A program made the translations under genes and the position numbers. 64,000 nucleotides of DNA from Ciceribacter sichuanensis (GTDB lineage Bacteria; Pseudomonadota; Alphaproteobacteria; Rhizobiales; Rhizobiaceae). Shown piece by piece: positions 9,097 through 18,174 of this stretch (positions are counted from its first letter, which is position 1; each line of letters begins with the position of its first letter). A model generated the notes under the pieces. That model saw nothing but the letters and a program-made list of their open reading frames with translations. It searched no databases and was not told the DNA's origin. The stretch covers positions 248,001 to 312,000 of the forward strand of contig NZ_JAMXLX010000003.1 in the NCBI RefSeq assembly GCF_024055605.1, given 5' to 3'.

Positions 9097-9762
9097 ATGA
9101 TCAAGAAGCTTTCGATCCTCGCGCTCGCCGCGATTTTCCTTTCCTCCTGCACCACGACCGATCCCTATACCGGTCAGCAGAAGGTTTCCAATACAGCAGG
9201 CGGCGCAGTGCTCGGTGCGGCTCTCGGTGCAGTTGGCGGCGCAGTCGTTGGCGGTGGCGGACGGTCAAGCCGTAATGCGGCCCTGATCGGCGCCGGCATC
9301 GGCGCGCTGGCCGGCGGCGCGATCGGCAACTACATGGACCAGCAGGAAGCCGAACTGCGCGCCCAGTTGCAGGGAACCGGCATCTCGGTCACCCGCGCTG
9401 GTGACCGGATCATTCTCAACATGCCGTCGAACATCACCTTCGCCACCGACCAGTATGCGGTGATGCCGCAGTTCTATCCGACACTGAATTCGGTCGCGAT
9501 CGTGCTCAACAAGTTTAACCGCACGCTTGTCGACATCAATGGCCATACGGACTCGACCGGCAGCCTCCAGCATAACCAGCAGCTGTCGCAGAACCGCGCC
9601 GATTCGGTCGCGAACTACCTGTTCGGCCAGGGCCTCGACCAGCGTCGCGTTTCATCTGTCGGTTTTGGTCCGAGCCAGCCGATCGCATCCAACGCGACGC
9701 CGGACGGACGCGCTCAGAACCGCCGCGTGGAGATCCAGATCGCGCCGATCACGCAGGGCTGA
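9097..9762 (+). CDS. OmpA-family outer-membrane lipoprotein with glycine zipper
   Basis: A 221-residue lipoprotein: signal peptide with lipobox LSSC (Cys about residue 18), a glycine-zipper segment at about 33-82 (GGAVLGAALGAVGGAVVGG), and a C-terminal OmpA peptidoglycan-binding domain (about 105-215) with NGHTDSTGS and NRADSVANYL. It probably anchors the outer membrane to peptidoglycan, like YiaD/YfiB proteins. The start at 9097 was chosen because it gives the lipoprotein signal; GGGAG lies about 12 bases upstream. A strong terminator follows. Confidence 0.88.
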   Translation: MIKKLSILALAAIFLSSCTTTDPYTGQQKVSNTAGGAVLGAALGAVGGAVVGGGGRSSRNAALIGAGIGALAGGAIGNYMDQQEAELRAQLQGTGISVTRAGDRIILNMPSNITFATDQYAVMPQFYPTLNSVAIVLNKFNRTLVDINGHTDSTGSLQHNQQLSQNRADSVANYLFGQGLDQRRVSSVGFGPSQPIASNATPDGRAQNRRVEIQIAPITQG

Positions 9763-9799
9763 CGGTCCGGCCAGCAGGCCGTTCCCGATGGGATCATTC

Positions 9800-9832
9800 A
9801 AGGCGTCGCTTCCGGGCGACGCCTTCTTCTTT
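9800..9832 (+). terminator. Rho-independent terminator after the OmpA-family gene
   Basis: AAGGCGTCGC, loop TTCCGG, GCGACGCCTT, then CTTCTTT. A perfect 10 bp stem with a T-rich tail, directly after the gene and before the convergent hisC. Confidence 0.85.
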
Positions 9833-9840
9833 GGTCAATG

Positions 9841-10896
9841 TCAGAGAATGTCGTCGAGGGCTTCGACAAGGCGGCGGCATTCGGCTTCGGTGCCGATGGA
9901 GATGCGCAGGAAGTCGGCAATGCGTGGCTTGCCGAAGTGGCGCACCAGAACGGCCCGCTCGCGCAGCGCGGCGGCCAGTGCCTTGCCTTCGAAACCCGGC
10001 TTGCGGGCGAAGATGAAATTCGCCTGCGACGGCAGCACCACGAAGCCGCGGTTTTCCAGTTCCACCGTCAGGCGGCGGCGATTTTCGATCAGTTCGTCCC
10101 GGCGGGCGGTGAACCAGGCGTCATCCTCGATCGAGGCGACCGCGGCAACCTGCGCGATGCGATCCAGCGGATAGGAATTGAAGCTGTCCTTCATGCGTTC
10201 CAGCGCCTCGATAAGCGGACGCTGGGCGATGGCGTAGCCGACCCTGAGACCGGCGAGCGAGCGCGATTTCGAGAAAGTGCGGATGACGATGACGTTTTCG
10301 TTTGTGGCGACCAGCGGGATCGCCGTTGCGCCGCCGAAGTCGACATAGGCCTCGTCTACCGCCACGACCTGATCGGGATGGGCGGAGGCGAGCCGTTCGA
10401 TATCGCCAAGCGGCAGGCCGATGCCTGTCGGGGCATTCGGATTGGGCAGGATGATCGCGCCGCAGGGGCTGTCATAGTCTTCCGGGCGGATGCGGTAATC
10501 CGCGTCGAGCGGGATCGTACGCGTCTCGATGTCGAAAAGGCGGCTGTAGGTCGGGTAGAAGCTGTAGGTGATATCCGGATAGAGCAGCGGCGCATCGTGC
10601 TTCAGCAGGCTTGCGAAGATGAAGGCCAGAACCTCATCCGAGCCATTGCCGACAAAGACCTGTTCCGGCGTCACGTCGTGATAGCGGGCGATTGCCTCTT
10701 TCAGCGCCTTGGCCGAGGGATCGGGATAGCGGCGCAGATCGTCATTGGTCGCGGCGTGGATCGCCTCCAGCACCTGCGGTGAGGGACCCCATGGGTTCTC
10801 GTTGGTGTTCAGCTTCACGAGGTTTGCGATCGCGGGCTGTTCCCCGGCGACATAGGGCTCGAGCGAGGCGACGATCGGCGACCAGAACTTGCTCAT
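9841..10896 (-). CDS. hisC: Histidinol-phosphate aminotransferase
   Basis: A PLP enzyme (351 residues) converting imidazole-acetol phosphate to histidinol phosphate; the family also transaminates aromatic 2-oxoacids. Fold-type I features: NENPWGPSP near the N-terminus, NPNAPTG at about 150, VDEAYVDF at about 180 and the lysine motif TFSKSRSLAGLRVGYA at about 210-225. Start ATG 10896 yields MSKFWSPIV, as in rhizobial homologues. It begins 1 bp after the prenyl synthase stop, so the two are an operon; the pairing is positional and not one metabolic pathway. Confidence 0.93.
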   Translation of the reverse strand: MSKFWSPIVASLEPYVAGEQPAIANLVKLNTNENPWGPSPQVLEAIHAATNDDLRRYPDPSAKALKEAIARYHDVTPEQVFVGNGSDEVLAFIFASLLKHDAPLLYPDITYSFYPTYSRLFDIETRTIPLDADYRIRPEDYDSPCGAIILPNPNAPTGIGLPLGDIERLASAHPDQVVAVDEAYVDFGGATAIPLVATNENVIVIRTFSKSRSLAGLRVGYAIAQRPLIEALERMKDSFNSYPLDRIAQVAAVASIEDDAWFTARRDELIENRRRLTVELENRGFVVLPSQANFIFARKPGFEGKALAAALRERAVLVRHFGKPRIADFLRISIGTEAECRRLVEALDDIL

Positions 10897-10897
10897 G

Positions 10898-11812
10898 TCA
10901 GTGCTTTCGATTGGCGATGAAACGGGCGGCTTCGATGAGGGTTTCAGCCTTCTCGCCATAGGGGCCGATCAGGCTTTCCGCCTCCGCCACCAGCCGGTCG
11001 AGTTCGGCTTCCGCCCATTCCTGCCCCTTGAGCGCCACCAGCGTTCCCTTGCCGCGAGCGGCGTCCTTGCCAGCCGCCTTGCCGAGCGTGGCTGCGTCGG
11101 AGGTGAGGTCGAGCAGGTCGTCGGCCAGCTGGAAGGCGCGGCCGATCACCTCACCGAAACGCCTGAGGCGGTCGCGTTCTTCTGCCGGTGCCTCGGATAT
11201 GATGGCGCCGGCTTCGCAGGCAAAGCGCAGGAGCGCGCCGGTTTTCATCGATTGCAGAAGCACGATGCCGGCCTCGTCCGGCGCCTGCTTCTCGGCCGCA
11301 AGGTCGAGGGCCTGACCGCCGGCCATGCCGCCGATACCAGCGGCGCGGGCAAGCGCCAGCACCAGTTCGATGCGGGCGCGGTCGGAAAGCGCCGTTTCCG
11401 GCGCCGCAATCACGTCGAAGGCGTAGGTCAGAAGACTGTCGCCGGCGAGAATGGCGGTCGCCTCGTCATAGGCGATGTGGACCGTCGGCTTGCCGCGGCG
11501 CAGGTCATCGTCATCCATCGCCGGCAGGTCGTCATGCACCAGCGAATAGCTGTGAAGACATTCGAGCGCGCAGCCGACCCGAAGCGCCGCGCCGGCATTG
11601 CCGCCGAACAGTGCGGTACTTTCGACCAGGAGGAAGGGACGGATGCGCTTTCCGCCGTTGAGCGCCCCATGTCGCATGGCGTCGAGCAGGCGCTGCGGCC
11701 GGGCAATCTCGCCGGGCAGGCAGCCGGACGACAGGAGTTCGCCCAGAAGGGCTTCCACGCTTGAAGCGGTTGTCAGCAGGCGGCTTTCGAAGGAAGGTGT
11801 CGTCGGGCTCAT
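10898..11812 (-). CDS. ispA: Farnesyl/geranyl diphosphate synthase (trans-polyprenyl synthetase)
   Basis: Condenses IPP with DMAPP/GPP to short-chain prenyl diphosphates for quinones and undecaprenyl carriers. 304 residues from ATG 11812 (an ATG at 11830 is also possible and has a better GAAGAG site). Both aspartate-rich motifs are present: HDDLPAMDDDD at about 95-105 and FQLADDLLD at about 235-243, as well as NGGKRIRPFLL. IspA/FPP synthase is more likely than octaprenyl synthase because of its length and the context. It is cotranscribed with hisC, and repeat copy A lies upstream. Confidence 0.87.
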   Translation of the reverse strand: MSPTTPSFESRLLTTASSVEALLGELLSSGCLPGEIARPQRLLDAMRHGALNGGKRIRPFLLVESTALFGGNAGAALRVGCALECLHSYSLVHDDLPAMDDDDLRRGKPTVHIAYDEATAILAGDSLLTYAFDVIAAPETALSDRARIELVLALARAAGIGGMAGGQALDLAAEKQAPDEAGIVLLQSMKTGALLRFACEAGAIISEAPAEERDRLRRFGEVIGRAFQLADDLLDLTSDAATLGKAAGKDAARGKGTLVALKGQEWAEAELDRLVAEAESLIGPYGEKAETLIEAARFIANRKH

Positions 11813-11918
11813 AAGGTGGCTATTTGGCATGCTCTTCAGGTGCAGGCAACGGGAATCTGGGGGCTTGGCGAGTCGGGGGGCAAAGCGGTCTGGCATTGGC
11901 CGCAAAGGGCAGGTAAAG

Positions 11919-12021
11919 CGCATGTCGCGATCTTTCAGATTGGCTCCATGCGCTTTCAGTTTTTGTTTTATGGCATGTCGCTGCCGCAAAACCGCTGCAC
12001 AGTTTTGCACGACATGCTTTA
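11919..12021 (+). repeat. Dispersed ~100 bp rhizobial intergenic repeat, copy A
   Basis: Starts GCATGTCGCGATCTTTCAG and ends GCACGACATGC; the tips GCATGTCG (11920-11927) and CGACATGC (12010-12017) are exact inverted repeats. A second GCATGTCG occurs in the middle before TGCCGCAAAACCGC. Similar copies are at 22218-22324 (reverse), 30110-30207, 30974-31074 and 32045-32143. It occupies the divergent region between the prenyl synthase gene and mtgA and contains no gene. It resembles RIME/ABC-class rhizobial elements, but I cannot assign a named family. Confidence 0.85.
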
Positions 12022-12057
12022 AGAGAGACGGGAAGTCTAACATCGGACAGGGTTTCA

Positions 12058-12795
12058 TTGGCTGAGGACAGCGATATCGGGTATGTGGGCCCGGAGGAGG
12101 AGCCGGTGCCGGCGCGACGGATACCGCAGATGGCAAAGCGGATGGCCGGCGTCGTGGCTGCACTTCTGTTGCTGCCCTATGCGCTGATCGTCTTCTACCG
12201 TCTCGACTTCATCCATCCCGTCTCGACCCTGATGCTCGCCGATCTCGCGACGTTCCAGGGATATGATCGCCGCTGGGTCGAATTCGAGGATATCTCTCCG
12301 AACCTGGTGCGCGCCGTGATGATGTCGGAAGACGGACAGTACTGCTCGCATCACGGCGTCGACTGGGGCGAGATGAAGGGTGTGATCGACGATGCCCTCG
12401 CCGGCGAGGCCACGCGCGGCGCAAGCACCATTCCGATGCAGACGGTGAAGAACCTCTACCTCTGGAACGGCCGCTCGATGCTGCGCAAAGCGATGGAACT
12501 GCCGCTGGCGATCGTCGCCGACGCCATCTGGTCCAAGCGGCGGACGATGGAGATCTACCTCAACATTGCGGAGTGGGGTCCGGGCATTTACGGCGTCGAG
12601 GCCGCGGCACAGCATCATTTCAAGATCCCGGCGGCGAAGCTCAATGCGCGGCAGGCGGCGTTGCTTGCCGTTTCTCTTCCCAATCCGATTACTCGCGTGG
12701 CGAGCAAGCCGGGCAGCGGTATGAAGCGTCTGGCCGGCGTGGTCGATCGCCGCGCCAAGCGTTCCGGCGATTACATCACCTGCCTTTATGAGTGA
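12058..12795 (+). CDS. mtgA: Monofunctional biosynthetic peptidoglycan transglycosylase
   Basis: A GT51-family enzyme that polymerises lipid II glycan strands. 245 residues: a single membrane anchor at about 28-50, then the glycosyltransferase domain with [17 protein letters not shown] at about 92-107 (catalytic Glu) and [17 protein letters not shown] at about 122-138. The start shown is a TTG just after repeat copy A with GGACAGGG upstream; the first ATG (12130, MAKRMAG) is the alternative and still keeps the membrane anchor. No transpeptidase domain is present. Confidence 0.9.
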   Translation: MAEDSDIGYVGPEEEPVPARRIPQMAKRMAGVVAALLLLPYALIVFYRLDFIHPVSTLMLADLATFQGYDRRWVEFEDISPNLVRAVMMSEDGQYCSHHGVDWGEMKGVIDDALAGEATRGASTIPMQTVKNLYLWNGRSMLRKAMELPLAIVADAIWSKRRTMEIYLNIAEWGPGIYGVEAAAQHHFKIPAAKLNARQAALLAVSLPNPITRVASKPGSGMKRLAGVVDRRAKRSGDYITCLYE

Positions 12796-12871
12796 CCTCC
12801 AAAAGATTTGTTGGTGCTGAACCTTTCTCGTCCTTAAGCTCTCTCGCGAATGAAACCAGCGGGGGAAGGCA

Positions 12872-13519
12872 ATGGAAGGTCTCGTTCTCTACATCGGCAA
12901 CAAGAACTATTCGTCGTGGTCACTGCGGCCGTGGATCGGACTGACGGCGGCCGGCATTCCTTTCGAGGAAAGGCTAATCCCCTTCGATTTTGCGGCCGGC
13001 AATCCGCTCTTTCGGGACATCTCGCCGACCGGGCGGGTGCCGGTGCTCCATCACGGCGCGCTAAGGGTCTGGGAGTCGCTGTCGATCATGGAATACGCAG
13101 CCGAGCTTTTCCCAGATGCGGGGCTCTGGCCGGAAGACGTCGGCGACCGGGCGATGGCGCGCTCGATTTCGATGGAAATGTTGTCCGGCTTTCGCGCATT
13201 GCGTAACGCCTGTCCGATGAACATCCGGCGTGAGAAGGGCAAGATCAAGCTGCCCCAAGGCGTGACTGACGACGTCAGGCGGATCGAGGATATCTGGCGG
13301 GATATGCGTCGGCGTTCCGGCGGGCCTTTCCTGTTTGGCCGCTTTTCCGCCGCCGACGCTATGTATGCGCCGGTAGTCAGCCGTTTCGATGTCTATGACC
13401 TCGTTTCCAGTGGGGATACGTTGGAATATATGGCGGCTGTTCAGGCCCATCCGGCGTGGATAGCGTGGCGTGAAGCGGCTAAAGTAGAAACCTGGGTCGT
13501 GCCAGAGGACGAGGTGTGA
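12872..13519 (+). CDS. Glutathione S-transferase family protein
   Basis: A 215-residue cytoplasmic protein with an N-terminal thioredoxin fold (YIGNKNYSSWSLRPWIGL at about 7-24 and the cis-proline SPTGRVPVL motif at about 50-58, followed by WESLSIMEY) and an all-helical C-terminal domain. The SSWS serines are the likely glutathione-activating residues, as in bacterial zeta/beta-like GSTs. ATG 12872 has GGGGAAGG upstream. Substrate unknown. Confidence 0.87.
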   Translation: MEGLVLYIGNKNYSSWSLRPWIGLTAAGIPFEERLIPFDFAAGNPLFRDISPTGRVPVLHHGALRVWESLSIMEYAAELFPDAGLWPEDVGDRAMARSISMEMLSGFRALRNACPMNIRREKGKIKLPQGVTDDVRRIEDIWRDMRRRSGGPFLFGRFSAADAMYAPVVSRFDVYDLVSSGDTLEYMAAVQAHPAWIAWREAAKVETWVVPEDEV

Positions 13520-13677
13520 TGCCGGTTTCGTAAGGCCCGCGCGAAAAAAATGCTGTGGGGACTGGTCAAAGCCCAGCGGGGCATGTATAAGCCCGCAAAA
13601 TTCCGAGATCGAGACAGATGCTGTTCGGCCTCATCGGGCCGCGGAATCTGTTTTGTCCGTCATGTGGAGTAAGTGAA

Positions 13678-13863
13678 ATGGCTGTACCGAAGAGAAAAAC
13701 AAGCCCGTCCAAGCGCGGTATGCGCCGTTCTGCTGACGGTCTGAAGGCCCCGACCTATGTCGAGGACAAGAATTCCGGCGAACTGCGTCGCCCGCACCAT
13801 ATCGATCTGAAGACCGGTATGTATCGCGGCCGTCAGGTTCTGACGCCGAAGGAAAGCGCATAA
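13678..13863 (+). CDS. rpmF: 50S ribosomal protein L32
   Basis: A 61-residue ribosomal protein beginning [20 protein letters not shown], the standard L32 start. It lacks the zinc-binding CxxC pair, so it is the cysteine-free paralogue type usual in rhizobia. The start at 13678 is fixed by homology. A strong terminator follows 26 bp after the stop, so it is probably monocistronic. Confidence 0.96.
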   Translation: MAVPKRKTSPSKRGMRRSADGLKAPTYVEDKNSGELRRPHHIDLKTGMYRGRQVLTPKESA

Positions 13864-13888
13864 GTTCTGCTTCGGCAGAGATGCTTTG

Positions 13889-13922
13889 AAAGGCCGGCCT
13901 TTGTGCCGGCCTTTACTTTTTT
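13889..13922 (+). terminator. Rho-independent terminator of rpmF
   Basis: AAAGGCCGGC, loop CTTTGT, GCCGGCCTTT, then ACTTTTTT. A perfect 10 bp GC-rich stem with a long T run. Confidence 0.92.
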
Positions 13923-13993
13923 CGGCCGTACAGCGATTAATCGTCCCGAAATGAGACAGGGGATATTATCCCCGCCGGCTGAAGGACTTTTTC

Positions 13994-14401
13994 ATGGTTG
14001 CCGCCATCCCGCTGATGATCGTGCCGTTCGTGCTCTACAATCTCGCCATGCTCGGAGTTTTCGGAGCCGGCGGCATCGCGGCGCTGCAGAACGAGGTGAT
14101 GTCGCTGTCGATGCTATCGGGTGCGATCTGGACGCTGTCCGTCGGCGACGTGTTCATTCTGGTTGCTCTGGTGGTGCTGTTCATCGAGATCCTCAAGGCC
14201 ACGCGCAACGGATCCGGCTCGCTTCTCAACCACATGCTGTCAATGCTGGTTTTCATCGCATTTCTGGTCGAATTCCTGCTGGTGCGGAATGCGGCAACGC
14301 AGAACTTCTTCATCCTCATGACGGTTGCTTTCATCGACGTCGTCGGCGGCTTTGCGGTTTCCATCCGTTCCGCCGGCCGGGACGTCTCTATCGGTCTTTG
14401 A
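13994..14401 (+). CDS. Conserved four-helix integral membrane protein of unknown function
   Basis: 135 residues with four clear hydrophobic segments (about 4-30, 45-66, 80-98 and 104-124) and short charged loops; no signal peptide cleavage site, no catalytic motif. Start ATG 13994 has GAAGGA 8 bases upstream. I recognise it only as a type of small membrane protein often annotated as hypothetical in Rhizobiales. It lies between rpmF and the convergent phaR and shares a bidirectional terminator with phaR. Confidence 0.8.
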   Translation: MVAAIPLMIVPFVLYNLAMLGVFGAGGIAALQNEVMSLSMLSGAIWTLSVGDVFILVALVVLFIEILKATRNGSGSLLNHMLSMLVFIAFLVEFLLVRNAATQNFFILMTVAFIDVVGGFAVSIRSAGRDVSIGL

Positions 14402-14424
14402 TCGCCGGCTTGTTCCCGACCAAC

Positions 14425-14455
14425 GAAAAAAGGCGGAAGTTAACCTTCCGCCTTT
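14425..14455. terminator. Bidirectional terminator between the membrane-protein gene and phaR
   Basis: AAAGGCGGAAG (14429-14439), loop TTAAC, CTTCCGCCTTT (14445-14455). An 11 bp stem flanked by a run of A residues on the left, which gives a T run for the minus-strand phaR transcript; the plus strand has a shorter T tail. Confidence 0.88.
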
Positions 14456-14481
14456 CGTGTTCCTGAACGTCTTGTCCTGCC

Positions 14482-15057
14482 TCAGAGGCTGTCGAGCTTG
14501 CTCTGCAGCGTGCGAAGCTGTTCCTTGAGCTCGTCGATGTCCTTGGCTTCCGCCTTGCGGCTTTCCTTCGGCGCCTGGCTGCCGACGAAGGGCGAGAACA
14601 TCTGCATGGCCTGATGGAACATTTCGGTGTTGCGCTTCACCTGCTCCTCCATGAGCTGGATGGGCATCTGCAGGTTCTTGGTCAGCGGCGTTTCGCCGAA
14701 AGCCCTGGTGATCTGCTCGCGCATCTGGGTCTGTTGTTCGGTGAAGGCCTTCATCGAGTGTTCGAGAAAGCTCGGCACGACCATCTGCATCTGGTCGCCG
14801 TAATAGCCGATGAGCTGTCGCAGGAAGGAAATCGGCAGAAGCGTGTTGCCGGTCTTCGATTCCTGTTCGAAAATGATCTGCGTCAGGACGGAATGGGTGA
14901 TGTCCTCACCGCTCTTTGCATCCTGAACGACGAATTCCTCTCCCTTCTTCACCATCTTGGCCAGGTCTTCCAGCGTGACGTAAGTGCTGGTGCCTGTGTT
15001 GTAGAGCCGGCGGTTGGCATATTTTTTTATGACAATATCGCCCTCTGTCTTGGCCAT
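14482..15057 (-). CDS. phaR: Polyhydroxyalkanoate synthesis repressor PhaR (AniA)
   Basis: A 191-residue transcription factor that in rhizobia senses PHB granules and represses phasin and storage genes, with wider effects on carbon flow. The PHA/PHB accumulation-regulator DNA-binding domain is at about 8-70 (IKKYANRRLYNTGTSTYVTL), followed by the PHB_acc domain at about 75-115 and a charged coiled-coil C-terminus (about 165-191). GGAGG precedes ATG 15057. It is divergent from phaAB across 230 bp, the usual alphaproteobacterial arrangement. Confidence 0.95.
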   Translation of the reverse strand: MAKTEGDIVIKKYANRRLYNTGTSTYVTLEDLAKMVKKGEEFVVQDAKSGEDITHSVLTQIIFEQESKTGNTLLPISFLRQLIGYYGDQMQMVVPSFLEHSMKAFTEQQTQMREQITRAFGETPLTKNLQMPIQLMEEQVKRNTEMFHQAMQMFSPFVGSQAPKESRKAEAKDIDELKEQLRTLQSKLDSL

Positions 15058-15287
15058 TCGTGCCTCCTAACCCCGTCGTTATTGTGAGTTTTTGCTCTTC
15101 CCTTCACGAATGTAAACGCAAACGAAGCATGGTGACAATCTCTTTGTGCAATGCGGGACCCGCATTTGATGAAATTCAAGAGGGTACAACCAAGGAATGA
15201 AACGGGTCGGCTTTCTTCCTGTTTGACACCGGGCTAAAGCTTTGCCAGTTTCATCGTCAAAGGCTGATAAAACGCGAGGAGACGTCC

Positions 15288-16469
15288 ATGAGCAGTGCAT
15301 CCATCGTCATCGCCAGCGCGGCGCGTACGCCGGTCGGGTCGTTCAATGGCGCCTTCGCCAATGTTCCGGCTCATGATCTCGGCGCCATCGCCATCAAGGG
15401 CGTTCTGGAACGGGCCGGCGTCGACGCCAAGGAAGTCGACGAGGTCATTCTCGGTCAGATTCTCACCGCCGGACAGGGGCAGAATCCGGCTCGTCAGGCC
15501 GCAATGAAGGCTGGCATCCCGCAGGAAGCGACGGCATGGGGCATCAACCAGCTTTGCGGCTCGGGTCTGCGTGCCGTAGCACTCGGCATGCAGCAGATCG
15601 CCACCGGCGACGCCACGATCATCGTGGCAGGCGGGCAGGAATCGATGTCCATGGCGCCCCACGTCGCCCATCTTCGCGGCGGCACCAAGATGGGCGACCT
15701 GAAGATGATCGACAGCATGATCAAGGACGGGCTGACGGATGCCTTCTACGGCTACCACATGGGCATCACCGCCGAAAACGTTGCCCGTCAGTGGCAGCTT
15801 ACCCGCGAAGAGCAGGACGCCTTCGCCGTTTCCTCGCAGAACAAGGCGGAGGCAGCGCAGGTTGCCGGTCGTTTCAAGGACGAGATCGTTCCGGTCGTGG
15901 TGCCGAGCCGCAAGGGCGACATCACGGTCGATGCCGACGAATATATCCGCTTCGGCGCGACGCTTGACGGCATGACCAAGCTCAAGCCCGCCTTCGACAA
16001 GGAAGGCACCGTGACCGCCGCAAACGCATCCGGCATCAATGACGGCGCGGCTGCGGCCCTCCTGACGACGGAGGAAGAGGCTGGCCGCCGTGGCATCGCT
16101 CCGCTTGCCCGTATCGTTTCCTGGGCAACCGCCGGCGTCGATCCGCAGATCATGGGAACCGGGCCGATCCCGGCCTCGCGCAAGGCCCTGAAAAAGGCGG
16201 GCTGGAATGTTGCCGATCTCGATCTGGTGGAGGCCAATGAAGCCTTTGCGGCACAGGCCTGCGCGGTCAATAAGGATCTTGGCTGGGACACTTCCATCGT
16301 CAACGTCAATGGCGGCGCCATCGCGATCGGTCATCCGGTTGGTGCGTCCGGTGCGCGCATTCTCAACACGCTGCTGTTCGAGATGAAGCGCCGTGGCGCG
16401 AAGAAGGGGCTTGCCACGCTTTGCATCGGCGGCGGTATGGGCGTCGCCATGTGCCTGGAGGCTCTCTAG
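15288..16469 (+). CDS. phaA: Acetyl-CoA C-acetyltransferase (beta-ketothiolase)
   Basis: Condenses two acetyl-CoA to acetoacetyl-CoA, the first step of polyhydroxybutyrate synthesis. 393 residues; the catalytic residues C90 (NQLCGSG), H349 (GHPVGASG) and C379 (CIGGGMG) sit one position beyond those of the well-studied Zoogloea enzyme. ATG 15288 is preceded by GAGGAG. phaB follows 145 bp downstream in the same direction; no PHB synthase (phaC) is in the window. Confidence 0.97.
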   Translation: MSSASIVIASAARTPVGSFNGAFANVPAHDLGAIAIKGVLERAGVDAKEVDEVILGQILTAGQGQNPARQAAMKAGIPQEATAWGINQLCGSGLRAVALGMQQIATGDATIIVAGGQESMSMAPHVAHLRGGTKMGDLKMIDSMIKDGLTDAFYGYHMGITAENVARQWQLTREEQDAFAVSSQNKAEAAQVAGRFKDEIVPVVVPSRKGDITVDADEYIRFGATLDGMTKLKPAFDKEGTVTAANASGINDGAAAALLTTEEEAGRRGIAPLARIVSWATAGVDPQIMGTGPIPASRKALKKAGWNVADLDLVEANEAFAAQACAVNKDLGWDTSIVNVNGGAIAIGHPVGASGARILNTLLFEMKRRGAKKGLATLCIGGGMGVAMCLEAL

Positions 16470-16614
16470 GAGAAGAACAGACGACCTGCACGGGAGCCGG
16501 CGGCTGCCGGGAGGCGCGGGTTGCTGCGATCAAGTGTCATGAAACTATCCTAACAACGGCTTCGAAAGAAGAGCCGGTGGCCGGCGAAGCTTTACACTGA
16601 GGGAGTGACAGCGC

Positions 16615-17340
16615 ATGAGCAGAGTTGCATTGGTGACGGGTGGAACACGGGGCATCGGAGCGGCGATCTCGGTCGCTCTCAAGGACGTGGGCTATTCGGT
16701 GGCGGCAAACTATGCCGGCAACGACGAGAAGGCGCAGGCCTTCAGGGAGGAGACCGGCATTCCGGTCTTCAAATGGGATGTATCGAGCTATGGCGCCTGC
16801 GTGGAGGGGATCGCCAAGGTGGAGGCGGAGCTCGGGCCGGTCGAGGTGCTGGTCAATAATGCCGGCATTACCCGCGACGCGATGTTCCACAAGATCACCC
16901 CTGAGCAGTGGAACGAGGTGATCAATACCAATCTCAACGGCGTCTTCAACATGACGCACCCGATCTGGTCGGGAATGCGCGACCGCAATTTCGGGCGTGT
17001 CATCACCATCTCCTCGATCAACGGCCAGAAGGGTCAGATGGGGCAGGCCAACTATTCCGCGGCCAAGGCCGGCGATCTCGGCTTCACCAAGGCGCTCGCC
17101 CAGGAGGGGGCTGCCAAGGGCATCACGGTTAACGCTGTCTGCCCCGGCTATATCGGCACGGAAATGGTGCGGGCCATTCCGGAAAAGGTGCTGAACGAGC
17201 GGATCATTCCGCAAATTCCGGTCGGCCGTCTCGGCGAACCGGAGGAGGTTGCGCGCATCGTGGTGTTTCTGGCTTCCGATGATGCCGGTTTCATCACCGG
17301 TTCGACGATTTCCGCCAATGGTGGCCAGTTCTTCGTTTGA
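16615..17340 (+). CDS. phaB: Acetoacetyl-CoA reductase
   Basis: NADPH-dependent short-chain dehydrogenase (241 residues) that reduces acetoacetyl-CoA to (R)-3-hydroxybutyryl-CoA for PHB. It has the TGGTRGIG nucleotide motif at 8-15, NNAG at about 82, ISSINGQKGQMGQANYSAAK with the catalytic Ser/Tyr/Lys at about 137-156, and a GGQFF end typical of PhaB. GGGAG lies about 10 bases before ATG 16615. A GC-rich hairpin follows the stop. Confidence 0.96.
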   Translation: MSRVALVTGGTRGIGAAISVALKDVGYSVAANYAGNDEKAQAFREETGIPVFKWDVSSYGACVEGIAKVEAELGPVEVLVNNAGITRDAMFHKITPEQWNEVINTNLNGVFNMTHPIWSGMRDRNFGRVITISSINGQKGQMGQANYSAAKAGDLGFTKALAQEGAAKGITVNAVCPGYIGTEMVRAIPEKVLNERIIPQIPVGRLGEPEEVARIVVFLASDDAGFITGSTISANGGQFFV

Positions 17341-17363
17341 TAAAACTCCATTCGAGTGCTCCG

Positions 17364-17393
17364 GGGCCGGCCTTCGTGCCGGCCCTGTTCGTT
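17364..17393 (+). terminator. Probable terminator of phaAB
   Basis: GGGCCGGC, loop CTTCGT, GCCGGCCC, then TGTTCGTTCC. A perfect 8 bp GC stem about 25 bp after the stop; the T tail is broken, so efficiency is uncertain. Confidence 0.6.
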
Positions 17394-17524
17394 CCGGCAC
17401 AAGCGTTAATGAGGAAAGTCCGATAGGGCGTCCCAATCCTTAATATCCATCGTCTCCTATGGTTAACTATCTGTAATTTCACAATATATAGCAGTGAACA
17501 AAGCGGGAAAACCGGTGTGTCTGT

Positions 17525-17544
17525 GATTCGTAGCCGATTCGTTC
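17525..17544 (+). repeat. Tandem GATTCGT heptamer pair, copy 1
   Basis: GATTCGT occurs at 17525 and again at 17536, 11 bp apart (one helical turn). The same 20-base element with one mismatch recurs at 18496-18515. Each heptamer contains a GANTC site. Both copies are in intergenic DNA; this one lies in the 350 bp between phaB and the glycine-zipper lipoprotein gene, which otherwise holds two terminators and no gene. Confidence 0.6.
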
Positions 17545-17585
17545 CGGCTTTGATCGGAGTGTTAACGAGGCTCCCGAAGCGGACG

Positions 17586-17618
17586 TCAAAAAGCCACCGG
17601 CGGCGGGCCGGTGGCTTT
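17586..17618 (-). terminator. Terminator of the DUF3309-lipoprotein operon
   Basis: Read on the minus strand: AAAGCCACCGG, 7-base loop, CCGGTGGCTTT, then more T. An 11 bp perfect stem with a run of five T residues about 70 bp past the lipoprotein stop. Confidence 0.9.
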
Positions 17619-17690
17619 CTGGAAGCACCTGCTGCATGTCGATAAGGCGATCGCGAGCCGATGGCCGGCCCGCAACCTTCCTCGTATGCC

Positions 17691-17945
17691 TTACCGGCAA
17701 CGTGCTTCGTAGTGGCGACCGTAGCGGTCGCGATAGACGCAGTAACCCGGCCGTTCCTGAGACTGGCCAATCAGTGCGCCGGCTACGCCGCCGACTGCAG
17801 CACCGACTGCTGCGCCGCCCCAGGAATTGGTGGCGACACCGCCGATGACCGCGCCGGTTGCAGCGCCGATGCCGGCGCCTTTCTCCGTCTGCGTGCAGGC
17901 GGCAAGGGGGGCAATCAGTGCAAGAACGAGAAGAACCTTTTTCAT
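17691..17945 (-). CDS. Small glycine-zipper lipoprotein (YMGG/17 kDa-antigen-like)
   Basis: 84 residues: a signal peptide with lipobox LAAC (Cys about 17), a glycine-zipper repeat at about 24-62 (GAATGAVIGGVATNSWGGAA) and a short basic tail with two cysteines (GYCVYRDRYGRHYEARC). Such proteins insert in or line the outer membrane. GGAAAG precedes ATG 17945. It is 26 bp downstream of the DUF3309 gene and probably cotranscribed from the EcfG-type promoter, which would make it a general-stress gene. Confidence 0.85.
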   Translation of the reverse strand: MKKVLLVLALIAPLAACTQTEKGAGIGAATGAVIGGVATNSWGGAAVGAAVGGVAGALIGQSQERPGYCVYRDRYGRHYEARCR

Positions 17946-17971
17946 TGTCTTTCCTTTCAGGTTGATGGCGC

Positions 17972-18127
17972 TCAGATACGGCCCATGAGCAAGAGAATAA
18001 TCAGTATCAGGACTACGAGGCCCAATCCACCGGAAGGTCCATAGCCCCAGCTTCGGCTATATCCCCAGTTCGGCAGCGCGCCAACCAGAAGCAGAATGAC
18101 GATGATGATGAGAATTGTACTCAGCAT
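17972..18127 (-). CDS. DUF3309 small membrane protein
   Basis: A 51-residue protein easily missed by length cut-offs. It starts MLSTILIIIVILLLVGALP, has a central NWGYSRSWGYGPSGGLG segment and a second hydrophobic helix ending LLMGRI, the DUF3309 pattern. GGAGGG lies about 8 bases before ATG 18127. DUF3309 genes are commonly in the alphaproteobacterial general stress regulon; here a GGAAC-N16-CGTT promoter lies 48-72 bp upstream. Molecular function is unknown. Confidence 0.88.
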   Translation of the reverse strand: MLSTILIIIVILLLVGALPNWGYSRSWGYGPSGGLGLVVLILIILLLMGRI

Positions 18128-18174
18128 AGCGGCCCTCCCTATTTCGATGCAAAGCCTGAATTTCGCTTTGCATC